Below, one piece after another: positions 52,433-62,300 of a stretch of 64,000 nucleotides of DNA. This DNA comes from Actinomadura kijaniata NBRC 14229. Its GTDB lineage: Bacteria > Actinomycetota > Actinomycetes > Streptosporangiales > Streptosporangiaceae. Numbering within the stretch: the first letter of the stretch is position 1; each line of letters begins with the position of its first letter. The notes under the pieces were generated by a model. That model searched no databases. It worked only from the letters and a program-made list of their open reading frames with translations, and was not told the DNA's origin. The translations under genes were made by a program, and so were the position numbers. Location of the stretch: the NCBI RefSeq assembly GCF_001552175.1, contig NZ_BCQR01000045.1, positions 1-64,000 of the forward strand, given 5' to 3'.

Positions 52433-53137
52433 TGCGCGGCCCAGGGTCGCGCGCGCCCTGGGGTCTTCGGGGCCGAACATCACCCCCAGGGACTCGGCCC
52501 CGATGGTGATCCCGACGGTGTCGCCCCGGCAGCCGCGGGCGGGCGCGTTGACGACCTCGCGGAACTCCACGTAGGAGTCGTCCCCGTCGCGCGGGGTCAG
52601 GGTGCTGGTGCAGCCGGCGTCCAGGTAGACGGCGGTGCCGTGCCCCTCACCGGCCTTGAACGTGAAGCGGACCCGGCCGCCGGTCGCGGCGCCCGCGTCT
52701 TCCAGCCTGCCCTCCCACGTCCCGACCAGGCCCCGGGGGATCGAAGGCTCCTGCTTCCACGCGTAGGCGGTGACCGCCGACACGCAGGCGGCCAGCGCGA
52801 ACAGGTACCCGACGAGCACGACCAGCAGCACTCCCCCGCCCTTGCTGGGCCGGAACGTCCCCGAGGGCTTGGGGGCGGCCGCGCCGGCGGCGGGGCGGAC
52901 GGCGCGCTGCCGGTCGTAGGCCTCGCGGTCCCGCAGCAGGACGTCGCGGGCGGTCTTCAGCAGGTGGAGGCGGCGGCCCGCCTCGGTGTGGGCCGCCGGT
53001 TCCGGGCTGGCGTCGGGGTGGACGGCGCGGACCCGGAGGGCGAACGCCCGGCGGATCGCCCGTTCGTCGGCGTCGTCGGGAACGCCGAGCAGTTCGTAGG
53101 CGTCGTGGCCGTCCAGTTCGCGGTAGGCGTCGTCCAT
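52424..53137 (-). CDS. J-domain membrane protein
   Basis: The product is 237 residues. The N-terminal J-domain has AYELLGVPDDADERAIRRAF, the HPD motif in AVHPDASPEP and a third helix through RDREAYDRQRA. A membrane helix (about 102-124) leads to an exported beta-rich domain (SIPRGLVGTWEGRLEDAGAA onward) with a Cys pair. The J-domain would stimulate a cytoplasmic Hsp70. It is divergent from the protease/MoxR cluster and could belong with it. Start ATG 53137. Confidence 0.9.
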   Translation of the reverse strand: MDDAYRELDGHDAYELLGVPDDADERAIRRAFALRVRAVHPDASPEPAAHTEAGRRLHLLKTARDVLLRDREAYDRQRAVRPAAGAAAPKPSGTFRPSKGGGVLLVVLVGYLFALAACVSAVTAYAWKQEPSIPRGLVGTWEGRLEDAGAATGGRVRFTFKAGEGHGTAVYLDAGCTSTLTPRDGDDSYVEFREVVNAPARGCRGDTVGITIGAESLGVMFGPEDPRARATLGRAVP

Positions 53138-53297
53138 CCCGGTCTCCGAGCACGGGGAGGGCGTGCGGATCTCGCGCGCCCTCGCCCGAGGGTATTGCCC
53201 CGCTCCGTCCGCGACTGACCGTCAACGGCCAGCGCGACCGTTGTCACCCGCGTTGTTGGCGATCTTGTTAGATTGCTGCGGAACGGGAGGGGGCCGC

Positions 53298-53681
53298 GTG
53301 GGCAAGCTGGTGCGCTGGGAGACCGACCAGGGGCCGGTCGTCGTCGAGTTGTCGGCGAACGAGCCGGGGTTCGTGGGGGTCTCCCGGATCGACGACGTCC
53401 TGTTCGAGGCCAAGGGCAGGCTCGAGGACGCCATGCGGGGCGTGCGCGCCGCCGCCCAGACCGCGTTGCTGGGGCTGCGCGAGGGGATGGACCGGCCCGA
53501 CCAGATCGAGCTGGAGTTCGGCGTGAAGTTCAACGCCGCCGCCGGGGCCGTCATCGCCAAGACCTCCATGGAGGGGCAGATGAAGGTGAAGCTCACCTGG
53601 GGCGCGCCCGTCCAGCAGGTCGAGGTCGAGACCGGCAGCGGCGCCGGGGCCACCGGGAATGAGGCCGGGAACGGGGCCTGA
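53298..53681 (+). CDS. CU044_2847/trypco1-like protein (trypsin-co-occurring domain)
   Basis: The product is 127 residues, GTG start with GGGAGGGGG upstream. The pattern is LVRWETDQGPVVVELSAN, a central amphipathic helix (RLEDAMRGVRAAAQTALLGL), then IELEFGVKFNAAAGAVIA and a final VKLTWG strand. This is the fold of the trypsin-co-occurring domain 1, found beside trypsin-like proteases in NTPase-linked conflict systems. Such proteins have no enzymatic motif and are thought to bind a signal or target. It is the first gene of the cluster; the protease starts six bases downstream. Confidence 0.88.
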   Translation: MGKLVRWETDQGPVVVELSANEPGFVGVSRIDDVLFEAKGRLEDAMRGVRAAAQTALLGLREGMDRPDQIELEFGVKFNAAAGAVIAKTSMEGQMKVKLTWGAPVQQVEVETGSGAGATGNEAGNGA

Positions 53682-53687
53682 CCGCGC

Positions 53688-55334
53688 ATGGGCGGAGGGG
53701 AATGGCACGCCTGGGTCGAGGCCGGTCCCAGCCGGGGGGCCGCGTTCCTGGTCACCCCGAGCAAGCTGCTGACCTGCGCTCATGTCGTGCAGGGATGTGC
53801 GGAGGCCCGGGTCGGCCTCGCCGATCTGCCGCCGCTGACGGCCCGGGTCCGCCGGTGCGGCGACTGGACGCGGCAGAACGACCCCGGCGACGTGGCGGTC
53901 CTGGAGCTCCCCCACGAGGTGGGGCCGGACCCGGCGGAGATGGCCGCGCCCGACGCGCTGCTCGACCCGCGAACCTGGCACAGCGACCTGCGCGTCTACG
54001 GGTTCCCCGGCTCCGACCGGCAGATCCGGTACGCGACCGTGCGGACCGCCTCCGACATGGTGCAGCACCGGGAGTGGTGGCAGGTCCGTGCCCAGTACGG
54101 CGACCGGCTCGAGGCCGGTTACAGCGGCGGCGCGGTCTACGACCCCTACAGCGGCCGGGTCGTCGGGATGCTCACCGACGCCGACCCCGACGATCCCGAC
54201 GACGAGCGCAGGCGCGGCGCCGTCGGCCGCATGCTGCCGATCGGGACGCTGCGCCGGTACTGGGAGGAGCTCGACGACCACCTGCCGCTGACATGGCTGG
54301 ACGCGACGGCCCGCCGCGAGCTGCGCCGGGCCCTGGCCGGGCTGCCCGCCGACCCGGCCGCCGCCGCGCGCGTGCTGGACCTGCCGCCGACCCGGCCGCT
54401 GCGGTCGGCGTGGGACGCCGCCCGGTACATCGCCGAGGGGTTCGACGAGGAACGCCTCGCGCGTTACCTGGCGGCGTTGTCCCCGGACGTCCCACGGCTG
54501 GCCGGATGGCGGCGACGGCACCTGCCCGCGCCGGAGCGCACCGGCCGCGCCGAGCCCGCCTCGATCATCGTGCGGCTGGAGCGCATGACCCACGGCCACG
54601 ACGTCACCGTGCAGACCTGGATCGACGGCGCGCCCGGCCCCTCCGGGGACACCGTGCGGGTCTCCGCCGAGAAGGACGTGCGGCAGGCGGTCGAGCGGAG
54701 CGTCGAGGCCATCGGCCCCGTCGTCGACGACCGGCCCGACCTCGACTGGATGATCGAGTTCGCGGTCCCGGCGAACTGGCTGGGCAAGCCGTTCGAGGAC
54801 TGGTACCTCAACCGGGGCCGGCGGCTGCGGATGCGCGGCTACCCGGTGGTCGTGCGGGACGTGACGCGGCTGCGGCCCGAGCCGTTCCTGCGCGACCAGG
54901 CGCGGCGCCGCTGGAAGCGGCTGCGCGACCCCGGCAACCCCTACCAGGTGGACTGCCGCCCGCCCGCGCCGGGCGCCTTCCGCGACCTGCTGGAGGCCCA
55001 TGACCACCTGGGCCTGCTGGTGTACGGGTCGTCGCCGGGCCGCGCGCACCTGAAAGCCGCGCTCGACCTGGCCGTTCCGGTGATGCTGTGGCCGCGCGGC
55101 AGGTGCACCGACGCCGACCACGCGGACTGCGCCGGGCACCGGACGCGCCGCACGCTGGTCGGGCGCGTCGCGGGCGTCGACCCCGGCGGCCTGCCCGGCG
55201 CGGTCCACGAACTGCGCCGCGAGGCCCTGCGCCACAAGGCGCTGGGCTGCGGGCCGCACTGCGGCGACGCGCTGACCCTGCTGTGGGACGACCCGTCCCG
55301 GCTGCCCGACCCCCCGCTCGCCATGGAGGTGTGA
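53688..55334 (+). CDS. trypsin-like serine protease fused to a VMAP-C-like region
   Basis: The product is 548 residues without signal peptide, so cytoplasmic. Residues ~5-195 are a trypsin fold: His32 (LTCAHVV), Asp69 (GDVAVLEL) and Ser146 (AGYSGGAVYD) complete the triad. Residues ~200-275 form a small helical module (LDATARRELRRAL) like effector-associated domains. Residues ~288-548 match the VMAP-C-like region: RLERMTHGHDVTVQTW, WMIEFAVPANWL and GYPVVVRDVTRLRP, with a C-terminal VMLWPRG...C segment. In VMAP systems the protease is the proposed effector. It overlaps neither neighbour but sits tightly between trypco1 and MoxR genes. Confidence 0.9.
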   Translation: MGGGEWHAWVEAGPSRGAAFLVTPSKLLTCAHVVQGCAEARVGLADLPPLTARVRRCGDWTRQNDPGDVAVLELPHEVGPDPAEMAAPDALLDPRTWHSDLRVYGFPGSDRQIRYATVRTASDMVQHREWWQVRAQYGDRLEAGYSGGAVYDPYSGRVVGMLTDADPDDPDDERRRGAVGRMLPIGTLRRYWEELDDHLPLTWLDATARRELRRALAGLPADPAAAARVLDLPPTRPLRSAWDAARYIAEGFDEERLARYLAALSPDVPRLAGWRRRHLPAPERTGRAEPASIIVRLERMTHGHDVTVQTWIDGAPGPSGDTVRVSAEKDVRQAVERSVEAIGPVVDDRPDLDWMIEFAVPANWLGKPFEDWYLNRGRRLRMRGYPVVVRDVTRLRPEPFLRDQARRRWKRLRDPGNPYQVDCRPPAPGAFRDLLEAHDHLGLLVYGSSPGRAHLKAALDLAVPVMLWPRGRCTDADHADCAGHRTRRTLVGRVAGVDPGGLPGAVHELRREALRHKALGCGPHCGDALTLLWDDPSRLPDPPLAMEV

Positions 55335-55338
55335 GCCG

Positions 55339-56307
55339 GTGTCCGACTGGCTGATCTACACCGGGAACGCCCGGGAACCGCACGACGGCGTCGACCGGCT
55401 GCCGCCGCCCCCGCCGTGGCGGGCGTTCGACGGGGGGCCGCCGCTGCCCGTCCCCGACGGCGACTCCGGCAACCGGCACCAGGCGACCGCCTACCGGCCG
55501 TCCGACGACGCCGTCCGGCAGGTCAACGCCGCCCTCTACCTGCGGCGGCCGCTGCTGGTGACCGGCCCGCCCGGCACCGGCAAGTCCACCCTCGCCTACG
55601 CGGTCGCCCACGAACTGCGCCTCGGTCCCGTCCTGCACTGGCCGATCACCAGCCGCGCCACGCTGCGCGACGGCCTCTACCAGTACGACCCGCTGACCCG
55701 CCTGTACGCGGCGAGCAGGGAGACCGGCACCGACGACATCGGCCGTTACATCCGCCTCGGCGCGCTCGGCACCGCGCTGCTCCCGCACGACCGGCCCCGC
55801 GTCCTGCTCGTCGACGAGATCGACAAGAGCGACATCGACCTGCCCAACGACCTGCTCACCATCTTCGAGAAGGGCGAGTACGAGATCCCGGAGCTGGCCC
55901 GGCTCGCCGAGCCGACCGCCGACGTGCTGACCGCCGACACCGGCGGCGCGCGCGTCACCGTGACCGGCGGGCGGGTGCGCTGCGCGGCGTTCCCCCTGGT
56001 GGTGATGACCAGCAACGGCGAACGCGAGTTCCCGCCCGCGTTCCTGCGCCGCTGCGTCACGCTGGAGCTGCGCCAGCCGTCCGACGAACGCGAGCTGGCC
56101 GCGATCGTCCGCGAGCACCTGGGCGACCTGGCCGACCGGAGCGAGGACCTGGTGCGGCGGTTCCTGGCGCGCGCGGCGAACGGCACCCTGGCGACCGACC
56201 AGCTCCTCAACGCCGTCTACCTGTGCCGCCACGCCGACGCCGCCGACCGCCACGACCTGGCCGACCGGCTGATGCCGTACCTGACCGGCACCGCCGATGA
56301 CGATTGA
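55339..56307 (+). CDS. MoxR-type AAA+ ATPase
   Basis: The product is 322 residues. Walker A is GPPGTGKST (76-84), Walker B VLLVDEIDKSD (155-165), sensor 1 VVMTSNGEREFP, and Arg finger in FLRRC. LPNDLLTIFEKGEYEIPEL is the MoxR insertion-type helix. The GTG start has GGAGGTG within the end of the protease gene, and its stop overlaps the ATG of the giant gene by 11 bases. MoxR ATPases remodel vWA-domain partners; here the partner is probably the downstream protein. Confidence 0.94.
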   Translation: MSDWLIYTGNAREPHDGVDRLPPPPPWRAFDGGPPLPVPDGDSGNRHQATAYRPSDDAVRQVNAALYLRRPLLVTGPPGTGKSTLAYAVAHELRLGPVLHWPITSRATLRDGLYQYDPLTRLYAASRETGTDDIGRYIRLGALGTALLPHDRPRVLLVDEIDKSDIDLPNDLLTIFEKGEYEIPELARLAEPTADVLTADTGGARVTVTGGRVRCAAFPLVVMTSNGEREFPPAFLRRCVTLELRQPSDERELAAIVREHLGDLADRSEDLVRRFLARAANGTLATDQLLNAVYLCRHADAADRHDLADRLMPYLTGTADDD

Positions 56308-59300
56308 CCGCCTCCGCGACGCGCTGGGCTCGCTCGGCCCGCCGCCGGACGCGGTCGAGCTGAGCGAGATGCTCTGGCTCGCCCACCATCTCGCCCCGGC
56401 CCCGGAGCCCGTCCCGGAACCGGGGCCCGCCCCCGCTCCCCCGGCCCCCGGGCCACCGGAGGACACCCGTCCGGAGCCGCGCCGGGACCCCGTTCCCGAG
56501 CCGCGCGAGCCGGAGCGGCCCCGGGCCCTGCACCCGCCCGCCCCGTCGCCGGCACGGGAGGGCGGCGCGGCCCGGGAGATCCTGGTGCCGACCGCGCCGA
56601 TGCTGACCGACCCGCTCGGAGTCCAGCGCGCGCTGCGGCCGCTGAAACGCCGCGTCCCCTCCCGCCGCCTGCGCGAGCTGGACGAGGAGGCGACGGCGGC
56701 GCACATCGCCGAAACCCGCATCGCCCACGCCCGCCGGTGGCTGCCGGTGCTGGCCCCGGCGCTGGAACGCTGGCTGAGCCTGGTCCTGGTCGTGGACACG
56801 GGCCCGACCATGAGGCTGTGGCGCCCGCTGGCCCGCGAACTGACCGAGGTGCTGCTGCGGCAGGGCGCGTTCCACGACATCCGCGTCACGTACCTGCGCG
56901 GGTCCGGCCACGTCTCCACGACGCCCGACGGTTCCCCGCGCGCCCCGGCGACCCTGCTGGACCCGACCGGCCGCCAGGCGGTGCTGGTGCTGTCGGACTG
57001 CTCCGGCCCGCACTGGTGGGACGGCCGGGCCCCGGCCGCGGTCCGCCGCTGGGCCGCGACGGGCCCGACCGCGATCCTGAACCCCCTCCCCGAACGCCTG
57101 TGGCGGCGCTCGGCCGCCCCCACGACCCCCGGCCTGGCGCATCTGCCGCGACCGGGCCTGCCCAACGCGGACCTGCGGTTCGCGCCGTTCGACGGCGACG
57201 AGCCACCGGACCTGCCCGTGCCGGTGCTGGAGATCGCGCCGCGCTGGCTGTCGGACTGGGCGTACCTGGTGGCGGGCTCGGAGCCCCGGCCGGTCGCCTG
57301 CGCGGCGTTCCCGGCCGCGCCCCCGGCGGCCCCGGTCCACCGCGAGCACCGCCTCCCCGTGGAGGAACGCGTCCGCCGCTTCCTGGCCGCCGCGTCTCCG
57401 GGCGCGGCGGAACTGGCGGCCCACGCGGCGGTCGCGGTCCCGTCGCTGCCGGTGCTCCGCCTGATCCAACACCGCGTCCTGGGCCGCTCGGGTCCGAGCC
57501 AGCTTGCGGAGGTGCTGCTCAGCGGCCTGCTGCGGCCGGTGGACGACCACTACGAGTTCGTGGACGGGGCCCGCGAGGCGCTGCTGGCCGCGCTCCCCCG
57601 CCCCGAGGCCCTGCACACCCGCAACGTCCTGAACGCGATCTCCGCCGAGATCACGCGCCGCGCGGGCACGGCGACCGAGACGTTCCCGGCGTTGCTGAGA
57701 GCGGAGGACGGCGACCGCCTCCTCCCGGCCGACGGCCGGAAGTTCGCGTTCCTGAGCCCCGAGGCCCAAACATTTCTGGACCGCCGCACCCCACCCCGCC
57801 CCGTCGACGACGTACCGGACCTGCTGGAGTTGAACGAGGTCACCGAGCCGGACGCGTTCCCCGCCGCCTGGGAACGGCGCCCCCGCCGCCCGGTGATCGG
57901 GCTGGACCACGAGGGACGGCCACTCGTCTTCGACCCCTTCGTCTCAGGGGGCGTCGGTTCACACGGCGTGGTGTTCGGAGAGCCGGAGGACCGGAGCGCC
58001 CTGGTGCGCTCGATCGTGTTGGCACTGGCCGCGTCCTACTCTCCCTCCCTGGTCGGTATCACGCTCGGCGGTCTAGGCTTCCAGCCGCTTGGCGCCCCGG
58101 TCGGCCTTCCTCCCCATTACATCCGTTCCGGCTCCCTGATCGCCGTCCGCCTAGGGGCACTGGACCCTCTCGCCTCCTGGCTGGAGGCGGAGCTCGACCG
58201 GCGGGCGTCACTGCTGGCTGGCAAGGCTCGGCGGTGGCACGACCTCCAGAGTTCGGAGAGCGTGAGCACGGCGGCGCTGCTCGTCGTGCTGGACATTCCG
58301 CTCGCGTCGGCACCGGAGAAGGCCAGGCTGCCCTTCGTGCTCGCCCGCGCGGTCGAGGAGGGCCCACGGCTTGGTGTCCACCTGCTCCTCTCCACCGGCG
58401 CGATCGACCGGCGTGGACCATGGGGGCGGATAACCGAGCGGCTCCACTGGAGAATCGCCGCGAGCCCGATCCCACGCCCCACCGCGGAACGTCTGTTCGG
58501 CGAGCGGGACCTTCCCGGTGTCCTCGGAAACGGCCACGCCTGCCTGGCCATGGGCGACGGCCCTCTCCTCCCGATCAGGGTGGCGGGACAGTCCTCCGTA
58601 TCGGAACTGACAGCGCTCACCGCACAGATGAAGGCGCACGCCACCCCCGCCGTGATGGAACCGGATTCCACGCGGCAGCCCCCGGCCGTCGTGCCGCCGC
58701 GCCTGCTCGACCTGCTGGACCCGCCGTTCCCGGCGTCGTGGGAGCGGGATGGCGGCGGGGAGCTGGCGGTTCCGCTGGGAACGGCGGAAGACGGGTCGCC
58801 GGTCCGGCTCCCCCTCGACCTCGGCAGGCCGCGCCCCCACGGCGGAGCGATCCACGGCGGTTCGCGCGACGGACGCCTGCTGATGCTGCGCACCTTCGTG
58901 CTGGGGCTCGCGCTCACCCACCGGCCCGGCCCGCTGAGGTTCGTGTTCGCCGACTGCTCCGTCGGCGGTGCGTTCATCGGGCTGGGCAGCCTGCCGCACG
59001 TCGCGTTGGCGGTCCATGCGGACGGCCCCGACTCGCCGCTCATGGATCAACTCGCCACCGCCCTCGTCGACGAGTTGGAGCACCGGTCAGCGGCCACGGC
59101 ACCGCACGACACGTTGATCATCGTGATCGACGGCGTCGGTCCGCTGCTTCGAGAGCGCCCCCTACTGGAGGCGGCCCTGAGCCGGATCGCCGCCGAGGGG
59201 CCGTCCCGCGGAATGCACCTCGTGCTCTGCTCGGAGGAGTCCCCGGAACAGGCCGCACCCGCCGTCGCCGGGGAACTCGCCTGGCGGATCGAGACGGGCG

Positions 59301-62300
59301 ACGACGGCCACGACACACTGCGAGGATTCCGTAGTTTCGGACGTTTCCGGCGCGCGGAGATCTCGTTGGACGCCGCCCTCCCGCTCGTCGAGGAGATGAA
59401 CCGGCTCGGGGACCGGGTCCCGCAACTCCCCTGGCCCGCGCCCGCCCGAACGATCGGCTTCCCCGATCTCCTGACCATGGCGGGGTCCCCGCCACTCTCC
59501 TGGTCGGACGATGAGCCGGAATCGCTCTCACAGCCGCTCCTCGGCAGAGGTGAGTTCGGCGCGGAGGTGAGGTTGGCCGGTTTCCCCGGCAGCGGGACGA
59601 TCCAGGGCGGGCCGCAGGCGGCGCGGCGGCACATGTTGCGCACGATCCTGTTCGGTCTCGCGCTCGCCCACTCGCCGCGCGGGGTCAACTTCGTCTTCGC
59701 CGACACGTCCGAACGCGCCTTCATCGGTCTGGAGAAGCTGCCGCACATCACCGAGGCGGCCTACGGTCTGTCCGCCGACTCGTCGCGCACGGAGCGGCTG
59801 CGCTCGGTTCTCGCGTTCGAACTGGACCAGCGTGCGCTCCCCTCCCGCGACGCACCACCGCACCTGGTGATCGTGCTGGACGACGCCACCGTGCTCACCG
59901 CCGACCCGGACCTGCGCGAACTCCTGCTCCAGATCGCGCGGACCGGCGCGGAGGACGGCGTTCACCTGATCCTGTCCAGCGAGGAGGAGCCACCGCCCGA
60001 GTTCGCGGCGGCGATGACCTGGGCGATCAAGGTGGACGCCAACGTCCCGTACCACGACGAACTGCGCCTCCCGGGCGGAGCGGTCACGCACTTCCAGCGG
60101 GCTCACGTGTCGTCCAGCGACTGCGCCCCGCTCATCGCGGAGATGAACCGGCGCGGCCTCCGTGGACCGGAGAGGGCGCCGACGTTGGGAGCGATGCTCG
60201 GTCTCGCGGACGAGGTCACGTTCTCGGCGGAGTTGGCGAGGCTGCGGGGCGCTCCCCCGCGCGTCACCCCCGTCGGACGGGACGGGAACCTCATCGGGCC
60301 GGATCCGCTGCGGCACGGGCTGGTGGTCGGGGCCGACGACGCCCGGCTCGCGACGCTGCGGGCCATCCTGCTCGGGCAGTTGCTCATGCATCCACCAGGT
60401 CGGTTCGGGGTCGTCCTGGTCGGGGTCCACCAGGAGCCGTTCTCTCCGCTGACGACCCTCGACCGCGTCATCAGGATCGATCCCCGGTCGCACGACGCGG
60501 CGTCGCTGCGGTCCCTGTTCGCCCGGATGCACCTGGAGACGCCGGAACGCCTGCTGGTCGTGATCGATGAGAGCACGATGTGGCCGCCCGAGTGGCCTCC
60601 GTTGTCCGAGCTGCTGGACGGCCCCACGACGAAGGGCGTTGGACGCGCCCGGGTCGCCGTCGTCATGGGGGTCGGTTCGGCCGACCGGCTCCCCATCGAG
60701 ATCATCGGCCGGGTGCGGTGGCGGATCGACCGGCCCGGCCCCTCCGGCCGGGGGCTGCTGCGCGCGGCCGACATGCCGCCGCTCGACTTCGACGCCCTGC
60801 GCGACGACCCTCTGGAGACCGAGACCCTGGTGCGGCGGCTCGCCGCCCACGACGCCCCGGTCTGGCCGCCCCGAGCCCCCGTGCCGACGCTGACGGCGTT
60901 GAACGGGCACACCGCCGACGACGACTTCCTCGACAACTGGGTCGCCTCGGGGAGCCCGGTCATCGGTGTGGACCCCGAGGGGCGAACGGTGGCGTTGGAC
61001 CCGTTCGCCGAGCGGGCCCACGGGCTCGTCGTCGGGACCGACGCCGAGCGCCAGGAAACCGTGGCGTCCCTCGTGCTCGCGCTCGCCCTCAACCGCTCCC
61101 CCGACGACCAGATCGTCTTCGCGGGCGGTCTGGGGGAGCACCCGTTGGGCCGGCATGTGCGGTTCCCCCATGTCGAGGAGTCGGTCCAAGGGCTGCTCGA
61201 CTTCTCCGGTGTGCTGCTACCGGATTTCCTCGGTCGGATCACGGCCGAGTTGGAGGAGCGGGCGCAACTGCTGCGGGAGGCCGGAGCCAGGTCGTGGACC
61301 GAGTACCGCGAACAGCGCGGTGGACGTTCGGCTCCCCTGCTGCTCGTCGTGGTCGATCTGTCGGCGGATCTGCCGAGCGAACGCCACGACCTGGTCGACA
61401 CGCTGCTGCGGGTCGCCCAGCGCGGCGCGAACCTGGGCGTGTGCCTGGTCGTCGGCGTGGCAACGGTGAGCAGGCGCCCCGAGTGGGACCGGCTCCTCCG
61501 GCTGCTGCGCTGGCGGATCGTCGCGAGCCCGCTGCCCGCCGAGGTGAACCAGCGAGCGCTGCGGCGGGGACGCGCGGACTTTCCCGAAGGTGAGCGGAGC
61601 GCGTACCTGCTGCGGCCCGACGGCTCGGGCGCGTTCCGCTACCGGAAGCCGGCGCAGCCGTCCGACGACGAACTGGACGACCTCGCCGCGCGCATGAACG
61701 AGCACGTCAGGCGTCCCCGGCTGCTCAACCCCGAGGATGAGAACGCGCAGGCCGACGTCCCCGACATGCTGGAGCTGAACCTCCGGGACAGCGCCATGGA
61801 AGAGCCCGCGCTCGCCCTGCTCGGCGTCGACCGCGCCGGGGACGCGGTCGGCGTTCCGATCACCCCCTATCGCGGCCAGCGGATCTACGGACAGGTCAAC
61901 GGACCGGCCAGGGCCCGCCGTCACCTGATGCGGAAGATCCTGCTGGGGACGGCCGTCGCCTTCTCCCCCTCGGAGGTCGTGTTCGCCCAGCTCGGGATTC
62001 CGGCGCGGTTGAGCGACCAGGCGTCCCCCGCTCCGCACGTCGCCCTGGCCGAGCCCGACTGGAGCGACGGCGCGTGGGAACGGTTCTCGGAAGCGGTCCG
62101 GGCCGAGCTCGACCGGAGGGATGCGCTGCTGCGCGACTCGGGGCACGGTTCCTGGGGAGAGCTGCGGGCGGCCACCGGTGAGGCCGGTCCCTACCTGGTC
62201 GTCGCGGTCCATCTTCCCGACGCCTCCATCTCCCCCCTTGAGATCCGCGCTTTGCTCGACCGGACGGTCGACACGAGCGGTCGGCTCGGCGTTTTCCTGC

